Assembly: GCA_937974245.1 (NCBI GenBank)
Contig: CALJKV010000071.1
Coordinates: forward strand, 1-64,000
Length of the DNA stretch: 64,000 nt
Direction of reading: 5' to 3'
DNA from: an uncultured Chloroflexota bacterium
GTDB lineage: Bacteria > Chloroflexota > Anaerolineae > Aggregatilineales > Phototrophicaceae
Shown here in pieces: positions 1 to 7,719 of this stretch. Positions within the stretch are counted from its first letter, which is position 1, and every line of letters starts with the position of its first letter. The notes below the pieces were generated by a model, which did no database searches, had not been told where the DNA came from, and saw only the letters and a program-made list of their open reading frames with translations. A program made the translations under genes and the position numbers.

Positions 1-5
1 TCCGT

Positions 6-554
6 ATGGAATTCTTATTTGAGCATATAAACCATTTCCAGTTGCAGGAAGTGAGAAATCAGGCTAAATCTCTGGCAAAAGATGCTTTTGAGAGGCAGAT
101 TGAGCTAAAGAAAATAACGAATATAGAAAATTCCCCAGAGGATGAGAGCTTTGTTTTTGCAAAGTTTGTGATGATAGCATTTTATAGACTAATGAGTGAT
201 TTGGTATCTAAATCAAAGGAATCTGATTTAGCTCTTCCCTCAAATTTATTATTAAATATCAATATATATTACGAACTATATAAGACACTTGACACAGTGT
301 CAAATAAGCCGTTAACAAATATGCCAAAACACGAAAAAGTTCTTCCACCATTCTCAAAAACAACCAACAGAATTGTAGCAGAATATTTTGTCACAAGAGG
401 TTGGGTGGAAAGTATAGAAGACATATACATAGAATTGTCGCCACAACAAAAACAAGTAAGAGAAGTTCTTTTGAAAACAACTAATAAAGATGAAAAATCC
501 TCAAATGTGGGTTCCGATGAATTGTTATCGCCGAGATTAAGACGCACAAAATAA
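6..554 (+). CDS. Unknown AT-rich protein, first gene of the TIR-containing cluster
   Basis: A 182-residue protein that I do not recognise. It is rich in Lys, Glu, Asn and Ile, has no signal peptide or membrane segment, and its C-terminal 25 residues are charged and low in complexity. The ATG lies five bases from the window edge, so the true start may be further upstream. Its TAA stop overlaps an ATG (TAATG at 552-556), which would suit translational coupling to a following gene, but that frame stops after 32 codons. Base composition is much more AT-rich than the chromosome further right, as for the next two genes, which suggests acquisition as a block. It may be a partner of the TIR protein downstream; that is inference from position only. 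Confidence 0.55.
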   Translation: MEFLFEHINHFQLQEVRNQAKSLAKDAFERQIELKKITNIENSPEDESFVFAKFVMIAFYRLMSDLVSKSKESDLALPSNLLLNINIYYELYKTLDTVSNKPLTNMPKHEKVLPPFSKTTNRIVAEYFVTRGWVESIEDIYIELSPQQKQVREVLLKTTNKDEKSSNVGSDELLSPRLRRTK

Positions 555-669
555 TGGAGAAATGGTTTGATCTGACGGACAGATGGATAGTGGGATTCAC
601 CGCATCAAAAACTGCATTTTCCAGTCTATCGTCCCTTTTCACCTCCTCATAAGGTTTAGGAACAGACGA

Positions 670-1134
670 ATGTTTTCTAGGCTTCATAGATGTCTCGAGG
701 ATGTTAAAATATTAATTGATTCCCATAGTTTGGGAAACGATATAAGCTGCAAAAAAATAACTACAAATAAAAAAACGGTTCTCAGTATAGTTGATAATCT
801 AGCAGGGGAAATGCATGTTATTGCAGATATGGTTCCTGACAGCCATACTGACATCAGATTAGTTCTTCTGCTTACCCCAGAAATCCCCGAACAGGACAGG
901 GCGTTTTTAGAATATCTGCATTACCTGGTTAGAATAACTGGGGGAAGTCATATTGGTTTGAAAGAGGAATCTCATGACAACAATCTAGTTCAATATGTTG
1001 CTTACGTTCGGTTTACGTGGGCCAGAGAGGCTGAACTTGGCACTTTATTGGAGATGCACCTTGGCTATTTGAGAACTTTTTATGCCAGATACGCTGACGA
1101 TATAAACAACAATCTTATGTTTTCTGAGATGTAA
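670..1134 (+). CDS. Unknown protein upstream of TIR gene; start uncertain
   Basis: An unrecognised protein of about 155 residues. The ATG at 670 has AGGAA about eight bases upstream. The same frame also opens at an ATG at 583 without a visible ribosome site, which would add 29 residues. A third possibility is that the original start was the ATG at 554, coupled to the previous stop, with a frameshift near 650 joining the frames: the 554 frame reads as plausible protein for 32 codons and then hits TAA at 650-652. The middle (VLLLTPEIPEQDRAFLEYL) looks like a folded alpha/beta protein. It sits 57 bases before the TIR gene on the same strand. Confidence 0.5.
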   Translation: MFSRLHRCLEDVKILIDSHSLGNDISCKKITTNKKTVLSIVDNLAGEMHVIADMVPDSHTDIRLVLLLTPEIPEQDRAFLEYLHYLVRITGGSHIGLKEESHDNNLVQYVAYVRFTWAREAELGTLLEMHLGYLRTFYARYADDINNNLMFSEM

Positions 1135-1191
1135 ATCTCAGAAGATGCTTAAGCCATATACGAAATATAGAGTCAGGATGATTATACTCTA

Positions 1192-1827
1192 ATGAATATG
1201 AAACCATTAATTTTTATTAGTCATGCAAATCAAGATATTAAGATTGTAGAGTTATTAAAGAGTCAAATCGAAGAAATTTTCGCTAATGGTGTAGAGGTCT
1301 ATGCTTCAAGTATTTCGGGAATGATTAATATTGGCATTAACTGGTTTGAAAATATACGAGAGAAAATCAACCAAGCGCAGGCGGTTGTTTTCCTCATTAC
1401 GCCGGCTTCAATTGAAAGACCCTGGATTTGGTTTGAAATGGGAGCAAGTTGGTCAAGATATAGTGAAGGCAAGGCAGAGATATATCCGTTGATTTGTGGC
1501 CTCGATCTAAAACAATTGCCCGAACCACTCAATCTTTTGCAGGCGTTGTCTTTGCACGACACTCAGAAAGTAAGAGTCTTTTTTGAAGAACTCTGTCAAA
1601 AGTTTGGTTTTGGCAACTTGAAAACTTTCTCTCCTGATTTGTTTTCCAGTATTTTGTGTGATTTTTCTTCAGAATATCAAATTAACCTTGAAGGAGTCTT
1701 AGAAAAACTAATTGATAGTGATGTTTTAGCTGAGAAAGACATTGATATTTTTGGTGTTTGTAGACTATTGCCAGTAGATAAAGTGAGAAGATTGAAAAAA
1801 ATTATCAGTGAAAGAGAAACAAGATAA
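1192..1827 (+). CDS. TIR-domain protein, probable defence NADase or effector
   Basis: The N-terminal ~140 residues form a TIR domain: the first strand with IFISHAN at 7-13, then a hydrophobic strand VVFLITP and the segment RPWIWFEMGA around 77-86, where Glu82 sits at the position of the catalytic glutamate of NAD-cleaving TIRs. The remaining ~70 residues are helical and unrecognised. Bacterial TIR proteins of this kind commonly cleave NAD in anti-phage systems. The two unknown genes just upstream on the same strand, the shared AT-rich composition and the nearby recombinase and CRISPR locus all fit a defence island. Enzymatic activity is inferred from the retained Glu; no sensor domain such as STING or SAVED is visible here. 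Confidence 0.85.
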   Translation: MNMKPLIFISHANQDIKIVELLKSQIEEIFANGVEVYASSISGMINIGINWFENIREKINQAQAVVFLITPASIERPWIWFEMGASWSRYSEGKAEIYPLICGLDLKQLPEPLNLLQALSLHDTQKVRVFFEELCQKFGFGNLKTFSPDLFSSILCDFSSEYQINLEGVLEKLIDSDVLAEKDIDIFGVCRLLPVDKVRRLKKIISERETR

Positions 1828-2037
1828 ATCAGGGTTTAATTTTAATGATTATTTTTCCAATAATGACCCTTTATCAAAAACATTTGTGTTACCATAATCT
1901 TATGGAGGATTGGCAGCCAACAAGGTGGCATAATCACGCCTCATTTGACTTAAAATATAAACCGTGATCGCATCAATCCACAGTCATTTTTCCATTAGGT
2001 ATTATTACTACCTTTTCAAGTTAATTCATGCTCACAG

Positions 2038-2640
2038 TCATAAATTCAACCGCCGCACCACGTCCCCCAACTCCTCATCCGTAATCCCAATATATCGCTT
2101 CGTCTCTTTCAGACTCTCGTGGTTAAGCTTGTACATGATGAGCGCCAGGTCTACCCCCTGCATTCGCGCCTGGTAGCCCCAGGTCTTGCGGAGACTGTGC
2201 GTACCGAAGTTGCCATGCAATCCCACTTCTTTGCAGATGGACGAGAGGATTTTCCATGCCTGTCCACGTTTGAGCGGTACGGTGTATTGGTTGCGTTCGG
2301 AGTTGAAAAAAGTGAAATACGCAGGGCTGGCGGATATATCAGGGTATGCAGCAAGATATTCGCTCAGGGCATCACGGATACTCTCGTTGACCGTCACCTC
2401 ATGCCGTTTGCCCGTTTTACGCTCCCGCACCCTGAACCGTGATCGTGGTTTACCTTGTTCATTGAGGAAGTCACCGATCTGCAATTTCAGCACATCGGAA
2501 ATGCGCAGCGCAGTGTTGATCCCAACCGTGAAGAGCAGCAAATCCCGAAATCGCTTTTTGCCACGCAGTAGGTTTTTGATTTGAGCGATCTTCTTACGGT
2601 CGCGAATGGGTTCAACAAAGTTCATAGATGCAGTAGACAT
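2038..2640 (-). CDS. Minimal tyrosine recombinase (phage-integrase family)
   Basis: A 200-residue protein consisting of the catalytic domain only. The active-site set is complete: Arg46 in ALRISDV, Lys75 in ERKTGK, His148 and Arg151 in HSLRKTWG, His174 in LNHES and nucleophile Tyr183 in KRYIGI. Family members usually run to about 300 residues or more because of an N-terminal SAM-like core-binding domain, which is missing here. The start is the ATG at 2640; there is no further coding room upstream. It points away from the CRISPR array and is separated from it by about 180 bases containing a palindrome that recurs beyond the far end of the cas genes. It may act on, or be a relic of, an element around this locus. 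Confidence 0.85.
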   Translation of the reverse strand: MSTASMNFVEPIRDRKKIAQIKNLLRGKKRFRDLLLFTVGINTALRISDVLKLQIGDFLNEQGKPRSRFRVRERKTGKRHEVTVNESIRDALSEYLAAYPDISASPAYFTFFNSERNQYTVPLKRGQAWKILSSICKEVGLHGNFGTHSLRKTWGYQARMQGVDLALIMYKLNHESLKETKRYIGITDEELGDVVRRLNL

Positions 2641-2737
2641 CCTACGCCCCCAGCTAGAATATGTCTACCAGGAACCCAAATATCCGCCAATCTCGCGGCC
2701 ACAGACATTGATATGTCAAGCGATTCCTTGAATGAGT

Positions 2738-2760
2738 AAACACAATGGAGATTGTGTTCA
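2738..2760. promoter_or_regulatory. Palindromic site, left flank of CRISPR-Cas locus
   Basis: An inverted repeat with perfect 8-base arms, AACACAAT and ATTGTGTT, around a 4-base centre GGAG. With flanking bases, 21 of 23 positions are identical to a site at 14731-14753, in the same orientation. It lies between the tyrosine recombinase (start 2640) and the distal end of the CRISPR array. It could be an operator, a recombination site or an element end; the sequence alone does not decide. Confidence 0.5.
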
Positions 2761-2817
2761 TTAGGTGTACAAAGTGCGCGTTAAACATTTCCAAATTCCA
2801 AATACCTTATTGCAGTT

Positions 2818-4897
2818 CACTCACCCCCACATGTGTAGGGAATACCTCTATAGAGAGTATACAAGGATACAAATAACCGGTTCACCCCCACGTGTGTGGG
2901 GAATACGCGGACGTTCGATGAGCCGCTGGGCGGTTACTCGGTTCACCCCCACGTGTGTGGGGAATACCCTTCATAGCGAAGTCTACCGCCCCGGCGATGT
3001 TCGGTTCACCCCCACGTGTGTGGGGAATACAGCTAATCATCTAAAAGGAGTAAGGACATGAAACGGTTCACCCCCACGTGTGTGGGGAATACGGAAAGCC
3101 ATATCCAGCTCACCGCGCTCCAATGCGGTTCACCCCCACGTGTGTGGGGAATACGTGTTTCAATGTTCTCGACTCGCGCCCACCATTCCGGTTCACCCCC
3201 ACGTGTGTGGGGAATACGGCCATGTTCCAGGCGTTATCCACATCTACCGGGGTTCACCCCCACGTGTGTGGGGAATACCCAATCCCAGGGGGCAATATCC
3301 ATATACAATTCGGTTCACCCCCACGTGTGTGGGGAATACGCTTGGCAGGTGTCCCCAGGCGCTTGATAATTTCGGTTCACCCCCACGTGTGTGGGGAATA
3401 CGGGTCCGCCAGCGTCATCGCCGCCACACCCGCCTTAGGGTTCACCCCCACGTGTGTGGGGAATACGGCGAGTGGTCTCCATAGCAATCCTGCACTTCCG
3501 GTTCACCCCCACGTGTGTGGGGAATACGTCAGTGCCAAGCTCAACACCGTATTACGCAGCGGTTCACCCCCACGTGTGTGGGGAATACGTAGAATGCTTG
3601 GAAGATTGTCCGCTCCCATTCCGGTTCACCCCCACGTGTGTGGGGAATACGCTTACTTGACAGGTTTTCTATTTTGCTGTACCCGGTTCACCCCCACGTG
3701 TGTGGGGAATACTTTGAAGTGTCTACGCCTAAGCGATAGAGACATACGGTTCACCCCCACGTGTGTGGGGAATACAGTGTCTTCCTCAAATGCCCAGGGT
3801 TCAAGTACCGGTTCACCCCCACGTGTGTGGGGAATACACTATGTATCTCAGCACTGGAATGAGGATTATCCCGGTTCACCCCCACGTGTGTGGGGAATAC
3901 GGCTATGTCACAGCCGAGACGGTGACGGCGCTCGGTTCACCCCCACGTGTGTGGGGAATACCCTTCATAGCGAAGTCTACCGCCCCGGCGATGTTCGGTT
4001 CACCCCCACGTGTGTGGGGAATACGAGTGGCATAACGACATTTGCCCACATATTGCCCGGTTCACCCCCACGTGTGTGGGGAATACGTGATGTTGATTTC
4101 TGAGAATTGGGCGGATGCCCGGTTCACCCCCACGTGTGTGGGGAATACTTGTTACGCGCTCGCCCTCCGTACCGGGCAGGCCGGTTCACCCCCACGTGTG
4201 TGGGGAATACGTTATGCTGCTCAACAAGCTCCACGCCCATCGGCGGTTCACCCCCACGTGTGTGGGGAATACTATTTTTCTAGCGGCTCAATCCGTTGAA
4301 TCATCGGTTCACCCCCACGTGTGTGGGGAATACGTTTGCCCGAAAATGAGCCAGACGTTTTTGATACCGGTTCACCCCCACGTGTGTGGGGAATACTTTT
4401 TGCTGCTGTACTTGTGGTAGTGACATGATACGGTTCACCCCCATGTGTGTGGGGAATACGGAATCTCCGAACCTCTACAGCGGTAGTTACGACGGTTCAC
4501 CCCCACGTGTGTGGGGAATACGCCCGCTGTAAGCAAGCCAGTCACCCTGGTTAATCGGTTCACCCCCACGTGTGTGGGGAATACATTAGCACACAAGGAG
4601 AAAACACTATGAATAGCGGTTCACCCCCACGTGTGTGGGGAATACTGCGGGACGAATACGAACGCGCCATCTATGACCGGTTCACCCCCACGTGTGTGGG
4701 GAATACGCAGGTAACAGAACTATCGAGCCACACCGTCGCACGGTTCACCCCCACGTGTGTGGGGAATACTCACTGGTTAGTTCGCTCATGCCGCCTTCTT
4801 TCCGGTTCACCCCCACGTGTGTGGGGAATACGGCATACGGCACGCGCCAGTATGTGCCATCAGGCTTACGGTTCACCCCCACGTGTGTGGGGAATAC
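2818..4897 (-). CRISPR. Type I-E CRISPR array, 34 repeats and 33 spacers
   Basis: 28-base repeats recur every 61 to 66 bases, with spacers of 33 to 38 bases. On the plus strand the unit starts GGTTCACCCCCAC and ends GTGGGGAATAC; its core is the hairpin CCCCAC-GTGT-GTGGGG. On the minus strand it starts GTATTCCCC and ends GTGAACC, the usual orientation of I-E repeats, so the array is read leftward, as are the cas genes. The repeat at 2818 is degenerate (CACTCACC start, ATGTGTAGGG core), as expected for the leader-distal end; the repeat at 4432 has one change (CATGTG). All others are identical. The spacers at 2968-3002 and 3962-3996 are the same. Apparent open reading frames across the region are translations of the repeats. 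Confidence 0.98.
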
Positions 4898-4926
4898 CCT
4901 TCTGTAATAAAAGAAAGATTGATCGC
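4898..4926 (-). promoter_or_regulatory. Very short AT-rich gap in the leader position
   Basis: Only 29 bases separate the first (leader-proximal) repeat from the cas2 stop codon. They are AT-rich (TTTCTTTTATTAC on the minus strand). This is where a type I-E leader should be, but it is too short to hold both a promoter and integration signals, so either those lie inside the 3-prime end of cas2 or the array is transcribed from the cas operon. Confidence 0.4.
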
Positions 4927-5202
4927 TTAGGTACGGCGCACAAGTTGAATGCCTTCGTACTCAACGATCTCGCGTCGAGTATCACCAAAGACACGCACAG
5001 CAAAATGCTGCTCATTGTTGGCTGACCACATCTGTATGATACCCCCATCCCGGCAGGACTTACAACACAAATCCCAAAGACGGTCGCGCACCATCGCATT
5101 GACATGTCCCAGAAATACCCCGGCATGTGGTTCGATCAGCCAACGTGATAGTTCCCCGCGCACGCCTTCAGGCACACTCTCCAATATCATCACGACCATC
5201 AT
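4927..5202 (-). CDS. cas2: CRISPR adaptation protein Cas2 (I-E type)
   Basis: A 91-residue protein with the Cas2e pattern: N-terminal MVVMILESVPEGVRGELSRW, then GVFLGHVNAMVRDRLWDLC, followed by a region matching the IQMWSANNEQHFAVRVFGD segment typical of the I-E subtype. Cas2 forms the dimeric core of the Cas1-Cas2 integrase that inserts new spacers. The gene overlaps the end of cas1 by four bases, so the two are translationally coupled. It is the last cas gene of the minus-strand operon, and its stop lies 29 bases from the array. Length is normal for the subtype. Confidence 0.95.
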   Translation of the reverse strand: MMVVMILESVPEGVRGELSRWLIEPHAGVFLGHVNAMVRDRLWDLCCKSCRDGGIIQMWSANNEQHFAVRVFGDTRREIVEYEGIQLVRRT

Positions 5203-6119
5203 TCATCCTCCATATCCAGAGCATCAATGAAATCATCCCATAATGGGGATGGCAGCGCGCTGTCTTCGTCATAATCCCCTTCTTCGCCAGGTGGAGCTTC
5301 GCCGACATTCAGCAGCACATCCAGGTCCGGTAGAATCCGTTGGAGCAGTTTGGTTTCTTTGAATCGCTGTCGCATCTGTTGGCGTACACGCGGCTCAATA
5401 TTGTCGTTGCCCAAAGCGATGACTTCAAACGCTGCCGGTATGCTGATTTCAGTTTTATAGAGATCAGCCACATCATAAACAAATGATAGTTGTTTGCCGG
5501 TATGGATGAAGCCCAGACCAGGTGAATAACCACCGCTGACAATGGCGGTATGGCAAAGACCATTGAGTAGCGAATTAGCCGCCGAGAGTGCCCGATTGAT
5601 TGGATTGCTCTTTTCCCACTGGTTGCGGTCATAGCGGCGTCCATGCCATTGAACACCATAGCGGTAACTCATCGTTTTATAGAAATTGCGCACACGTACA
5701 CCCTCGTGACCGCGTAGTTGCTCAATGGACAAATCTGGATCAAGCGCTTCCTCAAAACGAAACTTATACATGGCGATAGCAACCTGGCGATGTTTATCGG
5801 GATCACTGACCAGCCTTGCTTGATGAAGCAGGCGATAGGCTTTGCGAGTTTCACCCAAACCTTGAGCATAGAATTTTGAACCATCCTCACCCACCCAAAC
5901 AATCGAGCAACCGTTGTCAGCGAGCAGCTTGATGGCTTCATGGGTAATACTGGTTCCCGACCCCAGCAACAGTACCGAAAGCGCCGCAATGGGTAAAGCT
6001 GTTTTACCCTCCTTGTCTACACGTTCCACAGCCTGACGGTATCGCTGAATGATCGCTTGCTCAACGTAGATATAACTGAGGCTATCGCGTAATTTAGGTA
6101 GAATGTGAAGGTCTTTCAT
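5199..6119 (-). CDS. cas1: CRISPR adaptation integrase Cas1 (I-E type)
   Basis: A 306-residue Cas1e that integrates protospacers at the leader-proximal repeat together with Cas2. The N-terminus MKDLHILPKLRDSLSYIYVE and the segment SIVWVGEDGSKFYAQG are typical of the subtype; the catalytic half carries the conserved His in GFIHTGK and Asp in VYDVADLYK. The ATG at 6119 is chosen because GGAGA lies about eight bases upstream and the protein then starts like other Cas1e proteins; the frame stays open upstream into the mini-array without a good ribosome site. The C-terminus is extended by an acidic tail (EEGDYDEDS and following). It is separated from cas6e by a 326-base interval holding degenerate CRISPR repeats. 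Confidence 0.95.
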   Translation of the reverse strand: MKDLHILPKLRDSLSYIYVEQAIIQRYRQAVERVDKEGKTALPIAALSVLLLGSGTSITHEAIKLLADNGCSIVWVGEDGSKFYAQGLGETRKAYRLLHQARLVSDPDKHRQVAIAMYKFRFEEALDPDLSIEQLRGHEGVRVRNFYKTMSYRYGVQWHGRRYDRNQWEKSNPINRALSAANSLLNGLCHTAIVSGGYSPGLGFIHTGKQLSFVYDVADLYKTEISIPAAFEVIALGNDNIEPRVRQQMRQRFKETKLLQRILPDLDVLLNVGEAPPGEEGDYDEDSALPSPLWDDFIDALDMEDE

Positions 6120-6172
6120 CGTTCGTTTCTCCATGTGAATAACGAATTGGAGGTCACCACCTACGTGGAGAA

Positions 6173-6444
6173 AACAGTCCCCCACGTACGTGGGGAATAC
6201 ATCGCATCCATCAAATGGAACGTCGCTTTGCCCGGTACACCCCTACGTGCGTAGGGAATATATTCCTGAAGACGGGTTATGACGCTGATAATGGCCCACC
6301 CCCATGCACGTAGGGAATACTTGATCTGACGCCTCTCTGGGATGCGATAAACGGCGGTTCACCCCCACGTGCGTGGGGATTAGGTGATCTACATGCCCGG
6401 CGTAATATGGGACAACGGTCTCCCCTACATATGGGGGCACGTCA
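6173..6444 (-). CRISPR. Degenerate five-repeat mini-array inside the cas operon
   Basis: Five repeat-like units lie between cas6e and cas1 at 6173-6200, 6234-6261, 6293-6320, 6356-6383 and 6417-6444, in the same orientation as the main array, with intervals of 33, 31, 35 and 33 bases. None equals the main repeat. The hairpin is kept in most: CCCCAC/GTGGGG at 6173 and 6356, and CCCTAC/GTAGGG at 6234, where both sides of one base pair changed together. The unit at 6293 has one stem mismatch, and the one at 6417 keeps only CCCC/GGGG. The loops differ from the main array (GTAC, GTGC or GCAC instead of GTGT). No spacer is shared with the main array. It would be transcribed as part of the cas message. 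Confidence 0.85.
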
Positions 6445-6445
6445 C

Positions 6446-7060
6446 TTAGATGCTACGATATGGTATCGAGAGCAGTCCAAACCCAAAGCCTTTGGCGCTG
6501 CCGATGCCACTCGCTAACCCGGCGTGAAAAGCCTCCTCATTAGTGACCATAAGCAGACCATCAAACTGAACAGCGTGCCAGGTCTGACGGCGTTTCTGGC
6601 CGTGTTTCTTGCCTAGCTTGACCATCTGCACACCGAGCGGATCACAGGTGAAGCCGTGCCGGTCACCTTGGCGCAGTAGCCATTCCATCAGGTCAGAGTC
6701 GGCATAGATCGCATGGCGCTTGCCCTCACGTTTGATAGTTGGATTAGCCTGGAGGCGAAAAGGTATCCGCTGCCCCTGAGTGATGTTGGGCATAATAGTT
6801 CGCACCTTGGGAATATCCGCCAGGTACCCATCATGTTGCATCCGCTCAACCGAGTCCCAATCCGGCAGGGAATGCGACTGTACCAGCACCGAAACCGCCG
6901 GCAGCCTGCGATTATCTTCAACCCGGTAAAGAACGCGCTCGTCAGCCGATAGTTTAGTCGGAAATGCATTCAACAGTGTGCGGTGCAGCTCGTAGCGATC
7001 TGCCAGGTCAGAGCGGGCGGCACGTGAACGGGGATTAAACAGTAATTGTGAGAGAAACAT
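6446..7060 (-). CDS. cas6e: Cas6e, pre-crRNA endoribonuclease
   Basis: A 204-residue Cas6e (CasE), which cuts the repeat hairpin to release crRNAs and stays in the Cascade complex. It starts MFLSQLLFNPRSR, as is usual for the family; His26 in RYELHRTL matches the catalytic histidine, and the C-terminal glycine-rich loop GIGSAKGFGFGLLSI is present. It follows cas5e after two bases. Its stop abuts the first unit of the mini-array, so its own message carries potential cleavage sites directly downstream. Confidence 0.95.
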   Translation of the reverse strand: MFLSQLLFNPRSRAARSDLADRYELHRTLLNAFPTKLSADERVLYRVEDNRRLPAVSVLVQSHSLPDWDSVERMQHDGYLADIPKVRTIMPNITQGQRIPFRLQANPTIKREGKRHAIYADSDLMEWLLRQGDRHGFTCDPLGVQMVKLGKKHGQKRRQTWHAVQFDGLLMVTNEEAFHAGLASGIGSAKGFGFGLLSIPYRSI

Positions 7061-7062
7061 GC

Positions 7063-7719
7063 TTATTCCTCCTCAGCCGGGATAGGTGTTGGAATGGTAC
7101 TACTGGTGATGCGACGCGGCAGAAAGCGTCGTGAGGCAAACGACAGGGGATGATCGTTACGAATAGTCATTCCAGCCGGATCATCAACCAACAAACGCAG
7201 AAAATCGGGATGTTTGCCACTTCCGATCCAGGGATAGGCTGACAGAGTATCAAACAGGTCGCCCGGTTGCAAGCCATCTGGTAGCCAGACACGTTCAGCC
7301 GGAATGAAGGCTTTACGTCCAAGGAATAGCGACCAGACTGGGTTTTGCAAAGCAGCCTGCAAATCGGTCAGTAGGGCAGGATCACCTTGTAGTCCCACCA
7401 GGAACTTGGCATCCGCAAGATAATACCGATTGGAAACAATCAGATCATTCTTGACCCCGCCACTGACCTTATAGACCCCACCCATACCGGCTGTATGAAA
7501 ATCCTGCCGGATAAACCCCTCTTGATCGACACGCACGCCCATCTTTAGCGCCGCCAGATCATTGACCGGTTCTGAAAGAGGCCGTCCCAGGGCTGCACAC
7601 AACAAGCCGATTACGCCACTTTTGGATGGTTCACGCCCGGTGTCGCGGTGCGTGAAGTGACTTTGGGTGCCCCAGGCCTGCATAGGGGCACTCAGTCGCA
7701 GTAACAGGGTCGCCATCAC
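7063..7719 (-). CDS. cas5e: Cas5e subunit of Cascade
   Basis: A 218-residue Cas5e (CasD), the subunit that holds the 5-prime handle of the crRNA. The N-terminal strand TLLLRLSAPMQAWGTQSHF and the following TGREPSKSGVIGLLCAALG are typical of the family. The start overlaps the end of cas7e by four bases and the stop lies two bases before cas6e, which indicates tight coupling. Length is normal. There is a Glu-rich tail at the C-terminus. Confidence 0.95.
   Translation of the reverse strand: MMATLLLRLSAPMQAWGTQSHFTHRDTGREPSKSGVIGLLCAALGRPLSEPVNDLAALKMGVRVDQEGFIRQDFHTAGMGGVYKVSGGVKNDLIVSNRYYLADAKFLVGLQGDPALLTDLQAALQNPVWSLFLGRKAFIPAERVWLPDGLQPGDLFDTLSAYPWIGSGKHPDFLRLLVDDPAGMTIRNDHPLSFASRRFLPRRITSSTIPTPIPAEEE

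Noticed and set aside
2765..4907. Several long open frames across the array encoding repeats such as FTPTCVGNT or SPPRVWGI
   Set aside because: They are translations of the CRISPR repeats in different frames, with no gene-like start signals.
6201..6355. Shared 9-mer ATCGCATCC in two mini-array spacers, in opposite orientation
   Set aside because: A single 9-base match between ~33-base spacers is within chance and has no supporting pattern.
6243..6440. Minus-strand open frame in the mini-array interval
   Set aside because: It reads through the degenerate repeats and has no ribosome site; the interval is explained by the repeats.
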